Below, in pieces: positions 1 through 7,246 of a DNA stretch of 64,000 bases. The DNA is from Phycisphaerae bacterium. GTDB lineage: Bacteria; Planctomycetota; Phycisphaerae; JAJVII01. The stretch covers positions 1-64,000 of the forward strand of contig JAJVII010000057.1 in assembly GCA_022072085.1 (NCBI GenBank). Direction: 5' to 3'. Numbering within the stretch: position 1 is the stretch's first letter; each line of letters starts with the position of its first letter. The position numbers and the translations under genes were made by a program. The notes beneath the pieces are model-generated. The model made no database searches. It worked only from the letters and a program-made list of their open reading frames with translations, and was not told the DNA's origin.

Positions 1-81
1 GACAGGAAGATTATCGGCCGACCGCCCAATGCAACCGAAGGAAAAACGCTTGACAACGATCAGGCGGCGACGGCAACATGA
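1..81 (+). CDS. 3' end of an unidentified phage gene (partial)
   Basis: Frame 1 is open from the left edge to a TGA at 79-81 and would encode a 26-residue C-terminus beginning DRKIIGRPPNATEGKTLDN. The codons look like those of the neighbouring phage genes. Two consecutive ATGs at 78-83 overlap this stop, but the frame they open ends after 28 codons at 164. The fragment is too short to assign. It could be the end of the preceding tail gene, or part of a tape-measure gene whose frame is broken just here. Confidence 0.35.
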   Translation, partial: DRKIIGRPPNATEGKTLDNDQAATAT

Positions 82-178
82 TGCGTGGACTGGCGGGGTG
101 GACCGGCTACCCCGCTAAACAGATACGAAACAGAAGGCAACACAGAAGCACCTTGATGACCTAAAGAAACAGTATCAT

Positions 179-865
179 ATGTATTACAAGTATCTTGCCG
201 ACACTGGCCAGTTAGATGAAGTAAGACGAACCTCACTATTTCAGGCTGTAGCCAACGCACAGAAGAAGATACTGACAGACAGCCGCCAGCCCGTGACAGA
301 CTTCTTAAACCAAATACAAGAGGAAGTCAAAACAGCAAGAGCGGACTTAGAGAGGCCAAACACAGAATATGACAAACGCCTTACCGCTTTGTCACAATTA
401 GAAGGCGTAAAAGACAAGGACATACTAAAGGCGGTTGAACTATTTGATGAATTGAAGAAGATTGATGATGAAAAGAAGAGGATTGCCGACATTGACTTGC
501 TCAATCAGCAAGGGGCAAGCCTAACCAAGTCACTTGAAAGCCCAATTGAACAATACCAAGAGAAGATACAGGAACTACAAAAGTTGCTGGATGCTCACTC
601 AATTTCTCAAAGAACATACCTGAGAGGCATAGCAAGAGCTGAGGATGAATTGGCCGGAAGCCTGAAGGCAACCGGAAAACAGTTTGAGCATACCGTATCC
701 CGCCGTATAGACTTCCGCATACCTGACGCCTACCGGAAGGATCAACAGGCCGACCCTATAGAGACATTGGTAGGTGTATCCCGCCAACAGCTCACCGAAA
801 TAAGTAAAATCCCAAAGAGGCTTGACAGCCTTGTAAAGAAATTGGCGGATAAGACCCCATTGTAA
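179..865 (+). CDS. Tail tape-measure-like coiled-coil protein, C-terminal part
   Basis: Encodes 228 residues of mostly charged helix, with long heptad-like runs around residues 25-150. A segment near residues 120-150 (QEKIQELQKLLDAHSISQ...) resembles the helical C-terminal parts of tape-measure proteins of tailed phages. These set tail length and are threaded through the tail tube. That assignment is an inference; no catalytic motif is present. The ATG at 179 has no clear Shine-Dalgarno sequence. The frame stays open upstream to a stop at 116-118 and the upstream residues (KQKATQKHLDDLKKQYH) look equally coding. The true gene may therefore start earlier in another frame, through a frameshift or a sequence error near 85-120. 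The next gene starts 5 nt after its stop. Confidence 0.6.
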   Translation: MYYKYLADTGQLDEVRRTSLFQAVANAQKKILTDSRQPVTDFLNQIQEEVKTARADLERPNTEYDKRLTALSQLEGVKDKDILKAVELFDELKKIDDEKKRIADIDLLNQQGASLTKSLESPIEQYQEKIQELQKLLDAHSISQRTYLRGIARAEDELAGSLKATGKQFEHTVSRRIDFRIPDAYRKDQQADPIETLVGVSRQQLTEISKIPKRLDSLVKKLADKTPL

Positions 866-870
866 ATACT

Positions 871-1806
871 ATGAGTGTAACAGCTTCATTATTGGAAACA
901 CTTAGCGGCGGGAAAACTATTGAGGATAAGACAGTCATCCTATCCTCACAAGAGGTATGGGCCGCGCATACCGATAATCCCTCTTCCACTGAACAAGACA
1001 TTTTAGCTTGTGATGCTCTGCCGCGCCTCTGGTCAATCAGATTGAGGGATGGGGCGCAGGTAGTGAATCAACACGCCTCTGTTAGAGCTAAATCCAATGG
1101 GCTGATTTGGGATGTTACAATTTCCTATGAAACCCGTAAGGCTGGAACTGAAGGCGGGGCTGAAGCAGAGAATGAGGCTGGCCATTGGGATATAGGTTGG
1201 GATAAATCAACCGACAAAACTCAACAGGATCAGTATTACGCTTGGAAAGAAATATTGGGCTCTTTGTGTAATGTTCCCTTAGAGAACTCTGCCGGATTAC
1301 CCTTTGATCCAGTCATCCAAGAAACCATTTATGATGATGTATATACCTTATCCTATAAGTATTGGACGCTTCCTGACGGCATAAAAGAAGCGCCGATAGG
1401 TAAAATGAATGATGCTGAAGTGAAAATAGATGTAAAAGGAACATCTTACACTTTCCCTAAATGGTCATTACTGTTGGATGATGTCAGCTATAGGATAGTG
1501 GATGATGTTCCCCCATCCTATTGGGAAATCACCATACGCCTGATTTACCGAAAAGACACCTACAAGACTTCCTTGCGGGATACTTCCAAGATGAAAGTTG
1601 CTGGTGGAAGCGACAGCGGGGATGTAAGTAGAGAAGCCATTACAGACAATGCCGGATTTACTGTTGCTTCGCCTGTTGATATAGGGGCTAACGGCTTGCC
1701 GTTGGGGGCCGGTGAAGGGCCTCATTGGCTTCATTTCTACCTTCACCCTGAAGCCGACTTTGATGAGGTTTTGAGTGGCTATATAGCCGCTGTCGGAAGT
1801 GAATAA
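871..1806 (+). CDS. Phage structural protein of unknown family
   Basis: A 311-residue soluble protein without signal peptide or membrane segment. It is rich in aromatic and acidic residues and in predicted beta-strand, as expected for a tail or baseplate component, but I recognise no named family. It follows the tape-measure-like gene by 5 nt, and its TAA shares one base with the ATG of the next gene (TAATG), which suggests translational coupling. There is no obvious Shine-Dalgarno sequence at the start. Its position downstream of the tape measure would suit a distal-tail or baseplate protein; this is an inference from gene order only. Confidence 0.6.
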   Translation: MSVTASLLETLSGGKTIEDKTVILSSQEVWAAHTDNPSSTEQDILACDALPRLWSIRLRDGAQVVNQHASVRAKSNGLIWDVTISYETRKAGTEGGAEAENEAGHWDIGWDKSTDKTQQDQYYAWKEILGSLCNVPLENSAGLPFDPVIQETIYDDVYTLSYKYWTLPDGIKEAPIGKMNDAEVKIDVKGTSYTFPKWSLLLDDVSYRIVDDVPPSYWEITIRLIYRKDTYKTSLRDTSKMKVAGGSDSGDVSREAITDNAGFTVASPVDIGANGLPLGAGEGPHWLHFYLHPEADFDEVLSGYIAAVGSE

Positions 1807-2447
1807 TGATAGATAAGAGAGACTTACCAAAGCTTAGGCAGGCTGTCCGATCCACCCGCCCCCGCCTTCAGGGCCGCAACATACAGCCAAGCCCGATTGA
1901 CAGTTATATAGCTCGCGAGTTTTGGGCAAAGATTACAGGCGTAACGGAAGGGGTATATGAGTGGCAGGAAGTTACACCGGCATTAGATGAGACGGGGGAT
2001 TTGAATTGGAATGAGGCTGACAGATCAGATAGTGACGGCCGTTGCCTGAATGGGGATGTTGAAGCGGAAACTGTAGTCAGGATGTATGCCGTCTATTTTT
2101 GTGGGGCCGTCTATCACCTATTCCTAAGCCCTAATGCGGAAGTGAAAATTGACGAGGATACGATAGTTGCCGACAGTGACGGGGTGATAAGTGTCAATGT
2201 CGGATGGGGCCTTACCAAAGACATTCACGGGCCGGGCGTTGAGGCAAACCCCGCAGACTTTGTAGGCGAGTCATACGGTTTGCTCTACAGTGACGACGAA
2301 ATCAAAGCAAAGGTTGGCGAAGCAATGACAATAGACGGATCGGGTGCAATCAATTTAGGCGCGTTTGTGGAACCATTCACGCCTTATACCGTATCGGACA
2401 AAACAATTTGGTTAGACGCATACGGGCGAGTTGTAAATATATCATAA
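1806..2447 (+). CDS. Phage protein of unknown function
   Basis: Encodes 213 residues, with a basic N-terminus (residues 1-25) followed by an acidic, glycine-rich, apparently beta-rich body. No known domain, signal peptide or membrane segment was recognised. The start overlaps the stop of the preceding gene by one base, so the two are probably translationally coupled. The next gene begins 12 nt downstream. By position it is part of the tail/baseplate/fibre module, but this cannot be confirmed from the sequence. Confidence 0.6.
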   Translation: MIDKRDLPKLRQAVRSTRPRLQGRNIQPSPIDSYIAREFWAKITGVTEGVYEWQEVTPALDETGDLNWNEADRSDSDGRCLNGDVEAETVVRMYAVYFCGAVYHLFLSPNAEVKIDEDTIVADSDGVISVNVGWGLTKDIHGPGVEANPADFVGESYGLLYSDDEIKAKVGEAMTIDGSGAINLGAFVEPFTPYTVSDKTIWLDAYGRVVNIS

Positions 2448-2459
2448 ATAAGGATACAA

Positions 2460-3083
2460 ATGGCTTTAGTAAAAACAAATGGGACACAGTTCAATACCTC
2501 AACAGGCGAGTTTCACGCCGTTCAACTCAACCTTGACGGAACAGAAACAGACTTAGGGCCGATTAAAACGGCTACACTCTCTGTTGAAAATGCTACTGTC
2601 AATGTTGGGGATGTTGGGTTGGTGGATAGTAATGAGGATGCGATAGACCCCGCAACTTCACAGGATGTTCAGGAAGTAACGTCGGCTCTTGCGGGGCTGG
2701 CCACTACTGAGGATGTTGAGGCTGTAACATCGGCGGTTGAGGCATTGGCTACGGTTGAGACAGTAGGCAGTAAGGCTGGGCTGGCTGTAAGTGTGACTGA
2801 CGGCAACCGTCAGACATTAAAGACTGCTACGGAAGGAAAAGCGGCATACCTATTGAGTCTTGACATTACAGTAACGGCCAACGCCACTGTTGTAAGTGTA
2901 TGTCAGGATGATGACGGGGCTGGAACAAATGAAAGTGTTATAGCCTCTTGGACATTTGCTCAATACGGTGGCTTGTCTGTTAAATGGGATGTTTCGCCCG
3001 CAACAGCCGCCGGTAAATACCTGACCCTGAAAGTAAGCGGCGGGAATGCTACTGGCTTTGCTACGGCGGGGGTTGAAATATGA
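2460..3083 (+). CDS. Putative tail-fibre-like protein with coiled-coil repeats
   Basis: Encodes 207 residues. The N-terminal third is beta-rich. Residues about 68-100 contain repeated DVxxVTxAxxALAT blocks (QDVQEVTSALAGLATTED, then DVEAVTSAVEALAT), which look like a short trimeric coiled coil of the sort seen in fibre shafts. The C-terminal 100 residues are Ser/Thr/Gly/Ala-rich beta-sandwich-like sequence. An AAGGAT element lies just before the ATG. The stop overlaps the next ATG by 4 nt. A fibre or receptor-binding accessory role is inferred from composition and position; no homologue is recognised. Confidence 0.55.
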   Translation: MALVKTNGTQFNTSTGEFHAVQLNLDGTETDLGPIKTATLSVENATVNVGDVGLVDSNEDAIDPATSQDVQEVTSALAGLATTEDVEAVTSAVEALATVETVGSKAGLAVSVTDGNRQTLKTATEGKAAYLLSLDITVTANATVVSVCQDDDGAGTNESVIASWTFAQYGGLSVKWDVSPATAAGKYLTLKVSGGNATGFATAGVEI

Positions 3084-3637
3084 TTATACAAGGAAAACAA
3101 CCATACGTATTGGAACTATACGCTATGGACGGAACGTATGATTATCTCGTTGCAAAAATAGACGTATCCCATATGGACGTTGATAAAATCACACTTAACA
3201 GTCCAATCCCATACACGGGCGATTTTGCGATTGGATTTGGGGATGGACAATATATACGGGAACTCAATTTTAATGCAGCGTCTTGGTCTGGTATCAGCGG
3301 GTTGGTTGACTGGATTAATGGGGCACCGCCCCATGTTACAATTGGGGCAATCACCGGATGCGAGGATTTAGACATTAACAACTTTGGGATTGAATACGCG
3401 ACAATCGGGCAGTTCACATTTCCGCACAGCGTACAAGGATGCAGTTGGTTGGGTAGTTATTTAACGCAAACACAGGTTGACGGATTGCTGGCGGCATGTG
3501 TGAGAAGTGAAGCGGAATATGGGTGGTTAGATATGTCGGGGGGAAATGCCGCCGAACCGTCAACGTCTGGTTGGGCAGACGTTGACACACTTATATCGCG
3601 ATACTGGACAGTACAAGTGGAAGGTAATCATCCTTAA
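3080..3637 (+). CDS. Phage protein of unknown function
   Basis: A 185-residue acidic protein with many aromatic residues and several Gly-Asp turns (GFGDGQYIRELNF near residue 52). It has no signal peptide, membrane helix or recognised motif. It starts in a 4-nt ATGA overlap with the previous stop, so the pair is probably translationally coupled and may work together as a fibre and its partner. The next gene follows after 16 nt. Function is unknown. Confidence 0.55.
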   Translation: MIIQGKQPYVLELYAMDGTYDYLVAKIDVSHMDVDKITLNSPIPYTGDFAIGFGDGQYIRELNFNAASWSGISGLVDWINGAPPHVTIGAITGCEDLDINNFGIEYATIGQFTFPHSVQGCSWLGSYLTQTQVDGLLAACVRSEAEYGWLDMSGGNAAEPSTSGWADVDTLISRYWTVQVEGNHP

Positions 3638-3653
3638 ATGACAAAAGGACAAA

Positions 3654-3899
3654 ATGAATACAAAAATAATCGGTAATGGAACACTATATATGCCCGAAGA
3701 TGGCGAAATGGTTTGCCTCTACAATGGCGATTTGGAAATCATAGCAACGGCGACACAGGGACAAACGGCGGGCGCACCATCTACGCTTACCGTCCTGTCG
3801 GGAACTGTTGCGTATGTGCAATCACAGATACAGGCGTTGGGACTCAAGACCCTATCAACGGCGGAACGATACAGGCGGATTAGACAACAGGGGGCATAA
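3654..3899 (+). CDS. Small phage protein of unknown function
   Basis: Encodes 81 residues. The first half is beta-rich, with alternating hydrophobic residues. The C-terminal 25 residues are helical and basic (ending YRRIRQQGA). A clear ribosome-binding site (AAAGGAC) sits a few bases before the ATG. The stop shares one base with the start of the following membrane protein gene (TAATG). Small proteins of this kind between fibre and lysis genes are common in phages, but I cannot assign this one. Confidence 0.5.
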   Translation: MNTKIIGNGTLYMPEDGEMVCLYNGDLEIIATATQGQTAGAPSTLTVLSGTVAYVQSQIQALGLKTLSTAERYRRIRQQGA

Positions 3900-4153
3900 T
3901 GACTAACTGCGGGGAAAAACATTTCAAGGTTGGTGTGTGGATACTTTCAATTTGCCTACCTGTTGCGGTTGCATTGGCAGGATTTACCTACTGGTGTTGG
4001 ACAGAGACAACCGCACATGCCGATGTATTGGAAACACGGATTAATGACTTGGAAAAAACAAACGTTCAATTGCTGACTGAATTAAGGGCGTTCAGGGGCG
4101 AAACTGACAGGCGATTAGATGTAATTGAAAAAAAATTAGATAGACGAAACTAA
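3899..4153 (+). CDS. Small membrane protein with coiled coil, holin/spanin-region type
   Basis: Encodes 84 residues. Residues about 11-33 form one hydrophobic membrane segment (VWILSICLPVAVALAGFTYW). Residues about 42-82 are a strongly charged coiled coil (heptads through LETRINDLEKTNVQLLTEL). This layout is typical of small phage proteins encoded after tail genes near the lysis module, such as XhlA-like or Rz-like proteins, but there is no diagnostic motif. It is the last gene of the plus-strand run and is followed within 20 nt by a strong terminator. Confidence 0.55.
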   Translation: MTNCGEKHFKVGVWILSICLPVAVALAGFTYWCWTETTAHADVLETRINDLEKTNVQLLTELRAFRGETDRRLDVIEKKLDRRN

Positions 4154-4165
4154 ACAAATAAAATT

Positions 4166-4201
4166 AAAAACCCCCGTCCGTGTTGGGCGGGGGTTTTTTT
4201 T
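4166..4201. terminator. Strong intrinsic terminator, likely bidirectional
   Basis: A 9-bp stem (CCCCCGTCC at 4171-4179 with GGGCGGGGG at 4185-4193, one G-T pair) encloses the loop GTGTT and is followed by eight T residues (4194-4201). Five A residues precede it, giving a U-tract for the opposite strand. It sits between convergent genes ending at 4153 (plus) and 4219 (minus). Confidence 0.9.
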
Positions 4202-4218
4202 GTTGGTTGAGGCGGGGA

Positions 4219-4599
4219 TTACTTGGCGATGAACTTCATACCCCGTTTCGCGCCGGTTGTCTTAAAGGCGAAATCGGGGGCATGCTTCGCCAACAGCGTC
4301 TTGACGTTGCCGCAGTCAGGAACGGTCTTCTTGATTTCCAGCGTTGTTGCACCGTCCTTACCCGCCGCCTTGATTGCGGCAACCACAGAGGCGGCAACAG
4401 AGGCGTTCCCCTTACCGCCGCCCTTTGTCCGTTTGCCGCCCACAGGCATACCCGCCTCTGCATACAGGGCGTTCAATTCCGCTTCCTTTGCCTTTATGGT
4501 GTCGGCAAGCAAGACCCGCAGTTTTTCCCGTTTCTGTGCCGCCTCTGTTTCCAGTGCGGCGATTTCCTTACGCAGACCCTCAACGGTTGCCTCTGCCAT
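4219..4599 (-). CDS. Small coiled-coil protein with basic linker and winged-helix-like C-terminus
   Basis: Encodes 126 residues from the ATG at 4599, chosen because AAAGGGG lies 5 nt upstream; an in-frame ATG at 4614 lacks such a site. Residues about 1-48 form a charged coiled coil. Residues 50-66 are a Gly/Lys-rich linker (GGKRTKGGGKG). The last 60 residues look like a small winged-helix or similar DNA-binding domain. The order (coiled-coil oligomerisation, flexible basic linker, C-terminal nucleic-acid-binding domain) resembles that of H-NS-type nucleoid proteins, but no family signature is visible. It is the only reverse-strand gene of the phage-like segment and lies next to its boundary, where regulators or cargo genes often sit. 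Confidence 0.6.
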   Translation of the reverse strand: MAEATVEGLRKEIAALETEAAQKREKLRVLLADTIKAKEAELNALYAEAGMPVGGKRTKGGGKGNASVAASVVAAIKAAGKDGATTLEIKKTVPDCGNVKTLLAKHAPDFAFKTTGAKRGMKFIAK

Positions 4600-4830
4600 G
4601 ATTTCCCCTTTCAAGGGTTAGGTGTATAGACCAGTCAGGCATACCGTATCCGCCCCCCTATATCCCGTCAATACGTAAATCAAAAACTGCCCCTTAAACG
4701 CCCCGGCAAGGGCATTTGCAGGCGATTTGCGGGGGGTCAAAATCGGGCAGGTATCAGGGTGTGGCAATCCCCGTCCGTTTCGTTCCTGTGCCCGCACTGA
4801 CCCTTTATTTTTGAATGCTGGCGGGGGTGA

Positions 4831-4865
4831 GGGTTAATAACGGGTTGAGGCGGGTTAATAACGGG
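4831..4865 (+). repeat. Two 21-bp-spaced direct repeats near the element boundary
   Basis: GGGTTAATAACGGG occurs at 4831-4844 and again at 4852-4865, exactly 21 bp apart, about two helical turns. It lies in a noncoding stretch 50-90 bp inside the phage/host junction. The spacing and position would suit arm-type binding sites of an integrase or excisionase. This is an inference. Confidence 0.5.
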
Positions 4866-5583
4866 GTGAATGCCTTTGGAATGCCCTTGACTGGCAACCC
4901 AATATAGACCACAATGTAAGGATGTTGTGCCCTCCGGCCGCCGCGATGGTCAGCGCCCGCTTGGCCGTCTCCTGCCCGCGCACGTCGGCGAAGTCGATCT
5001 CGTAGCGGGCCGCCTGCGCGAACAGTTCCTGCCGATCCAGGTGCGTCGGCTCGACCTCCAGTTGGCCGGTCAGGAAGCCGACGGCCTCGGCCAGGTTGGC
5101 CACAGGGATCACGTCAATGTCCTCGACGATGGCCGCCTCGGGAGCATTCTCAGCCGGCACGATCACGCCGCGCATCTTCCGCGACGCCGCCAGCATCGCC
5201 GTCGCCAGCACGCCCTTGACCCGCCGCACGCGACCGTCCAGGGCCAGTTCGCCGACGACCAGCCAGCCGTCCAGTTCGCCGGCCGGCGGTCCGGGGACCT
5301 GGCCGTCCGCCAGCAGCATGCCCAGGGCGATCGGCAGGTCGTAGGCGGCGCCTTCCTTCTTCAGGTCCGCCGGCGCCAGGTTGATCGTGACGTTGCTCTC
5401 CGGCCGGGCGTAGCCGCTGTTGGCTAGCGCGGAGTGGACGCGCTCCAGCGATTCGCGGATGGCGGCGTCGGGCAGGCCGACGACGACGGGGCTCTTGAAC
5501 CCGCCGCCGTAGACGTCGACTTCGATCTCGCATGCGACCGCGTCAATCCCGCGCAGCGCCACCGACTGAAGACGTGCCAGCAT
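4855..5583 (-). pseudogene. comM: comM (YifB-family Mg-chelatase-like ATPase), truncated before the P-loop
   Basis: The start is the ATG at 5583 with AGGGAG 6 nt upstream. About 221 residues match the N-terminal domain of ComM/YifB proteins: MLARLQSVALRGID, VVGLPDAAIRESLERV, NLAPADLKKEG, GELALDGRVR, and finally RGQETAKRALTIAAAGGHNIL. In intact homologues this last phrase runs straight into the Walker A loop (MIGPPGSGKT). Here, at about 4918, the frame instead enters AT-richer phage-like DNA and stops at 4855 after some 21 foreign residues. The AAA+ and C-terminal parts, roughly 280 residues in intact ComM, are missing. ComM is a helicase that helps branch migration during natural transformation. 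The rest of the gene should lie beyond the other end of the inserted element, if the insertion is real. Confidence 0.85.
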
Positions 5584-5768
5584 GAGCATCTCCCTGATGG
5601 GGCGGACAACCGGCCTGCATTCTAAGCGGGTCAATGGAAAAAGCAAAAGCCAGGCCGAATCGGCGAGCAGCGAAACCGGAAACAGGAGCAGGCTGGGGAC
5701 TGATGCGCAGCGTACGACACGGCACGCGACATGACGATTGCCCACCCCCCTCTCACAGGCGCCCGACC

Positions 5769-7223
5769 TCAGTGGCGGACGTCCTTCGTGAAGTCCTCCG
5801 TGTGATAGCCGGGCCAGTATCGCCGGCGGCGGTCGGCTTCGCTGTCGCCCGCCGGCGGCTGGGCGACGAAATCGCCGCGACTGACCAGGTCGCTTCCGCG
5901 GGCGGCCAGGCGGCGGATCAGCTCGGACCGCAGCCGCCCGCGATCGGCCTGGGCGCCCGGCGAGCCGGACAGGTCGTGCAGTTCCCGCGGGTCGCCCTCG
6001 ATGTCGAAGAGTTGCTCCGTGCCGCCCTCGGCGTACCACATGAACTTCCACCGTCCGTCGGTGATGGCGGCGTATCGCTGCCCGGGCGTGCCGGTGGCTT
6101 CGAGATATTCCCGCCGGGGAACTTCGCCCCGCGCCAGCGCCGCCAGGTCCAGGCCCTCGACATCGTCTCCGCACCTCCCGCCGGCCGCCGCGACGCAGGT
6201 GGGCAGCACGTCAGCCAGCGTCACCGGCGCATCACAGGTGACGTCGTTCGGACAGCCCGCATAGGACATCGGCATCCGCAGCAGCATCGGCACATGGGCC
6301 GACGGCTCGTGGAAGAAGGTCTTGGCCGACGTCCCGTGGTCGCCGAGATATTCGCCGTGGTCGGAGGCGTAGAGGATCATCGCCTCGTCGAACAGGTCGA
6401 GATCCTGAAGCGCGGCGAGGACGCGGCCCATGTTGTAGTCATTCTGCGTGATCAGCCCGTAGTAGGCGGCCCGCGCCTCGCGGAGAACCTGCGGCGTCAG
6501 CCGATCGGTGCTCCAGCTCTGGCGGTGGCGAAGGAAGGCCGCGGGGCAACGGTCATCCGTGGCCCAGTCGCCGACGGCCGGCGCAGGGATGTCGCAGTCG
6601 CGATACATCGAGTAGTAGGGCTCCGGCGGGTCCAGCGGCGGGTGCGGCTTGGGGAACGAGCACCACAGGAAGAACGGCACGCTCGGGTCGCGCCGCTCGC
6701 GAATGTACTCGACGCACTGCTGGGCGATCCAGTTGGTCAGGGTGAGCGCCTCGGGCACGGTGGCCATCGTGGGGTAGAGTTCGTTCTGGCCCAGGCCATG
6801 ACGCGTCGGCTGGGGCACGTCATAGCCCAGCCGCCGCATGTGCAGGTAGTAGTCCTGCGGCAGGATCATCTCGTCGAAGCCGTGCCGCACGCGCTGCGGA
6901 CCGAAGTGCATCTTGCCGATGGCCGCGGTCTGGTAGCCCAGGGCCCGCAGCCGGCCGGGCTGCGTCGCATCGCGACCCATTACGTCGGCTGTCGGCCTGT
7001 TGCCGTTGCAGCCGTGGGTCATCGTCTGCTGGCCCGTCATGATCGACACGCGGGCTGGCACGCAGAGCGGACAGTCCGAATACGCCCGGCTGAACACCAC
7101 GCCGCGAGCCGCCAGGTCGTCGAAGTGCGGCGTCCGCATCCACGGCGGCGCCAGCGGACGCGTCGTGTCGTAGCGCTGCTGGTCGGCGGTGATCAGGACG
7201 ATGTTGGGACGGTCCGCGGGCAT
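5769..7223 (-). CDS. Cys-type sulfatase (alkaline-phosphatase superfamily)
   Basis: Encodes 484 residues. The ATG at 7223 is preceded by AGGAG at 7 nt. N-terminal RPNIVLITADQQRYD supplies metal-binding Asp residues. CPLCVPAR places the C-x-P-x-R formylglycine signature at Cys54-Arg58, and ASDHGEYLGDHG is the later metal-binding motif. Such enzymes hydrolyse sulfate esters after the Cys is oxidised to formylglycine by a separate activating enzyme, which is not in view. No signal peptide is apparent, so a cytoplasmic enzyme acting on imported sulfated sugars is suggested. It ends the phosphomannose isomerase-GH4-GH2-sulfatase operon, 23 nt after the GH2 gene. Substrate is unknown. Confidence 0.9.
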   Translation of the reverse strand: MPADRPNIVLITADQQRYDTTRPLAPPWMRTPHFDDLAARGVVFSRAYSDCPLCVPARVSIMTGQQTMTHGCNGNRPTADVMGRDATQPGRLRALGYQTAAIGKMHFGPQRVRHGFDEMILPQDYYLHMRRLGYDVPQPTRHGLGQNELYPTMATVPEALTLTNWIAQQCVEYIRERRDPSVPFFLWCSFPKPHPPLDPPEPYYSMYRDCDIPAPAVGDWATDDRCPAAFLRHRQSWSTDRLTPQVLREARAAYYGLITQNDYNMGRVLAALQDLDLFDEAMILYASDHGEYLGDHGTSAKTFFHEPSAHVPMLLRMPMSYAGCPNDVTCDAPVTLADVLPTCVAAAGGRCGDDVEGLDLAALARGEVPRREYLEATGTPGQRYAAITDGRWKFMWYAEGGTEQLFDIEGDPRELHDLSGSPGAQADRGRLRSELIRRLAARGSDLVSRGDFVAQPPAGDSEADRRRRYWPGYHTEDFTKDVRH

Positions 7224-7246
7224 CGTCGGCTCCTTGCACGGGAGAT

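Larger units (their letters stand above)
1..4918. mobile_element. Right end of a prophage or phage-like element
   Basis: This segment has clearly lower G+C and more AT-ending codons than everything to its right. Its genes are short, all on the plus strand, and often overlap by 1-4 nt, as in phage tail modules. They end at a bidirectional terminator followed by one reverse-strand gene and a repeat-containing noncoding stretch. At about position 4918 the sequence switches abruptly to a G+C-rich comM coding region. No integrase, terminase or capsid gene lies in view, because the element continues past the left edge. An assembly chimera cannot be excluded, since only one junction is visible. Confidence 0.65.
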
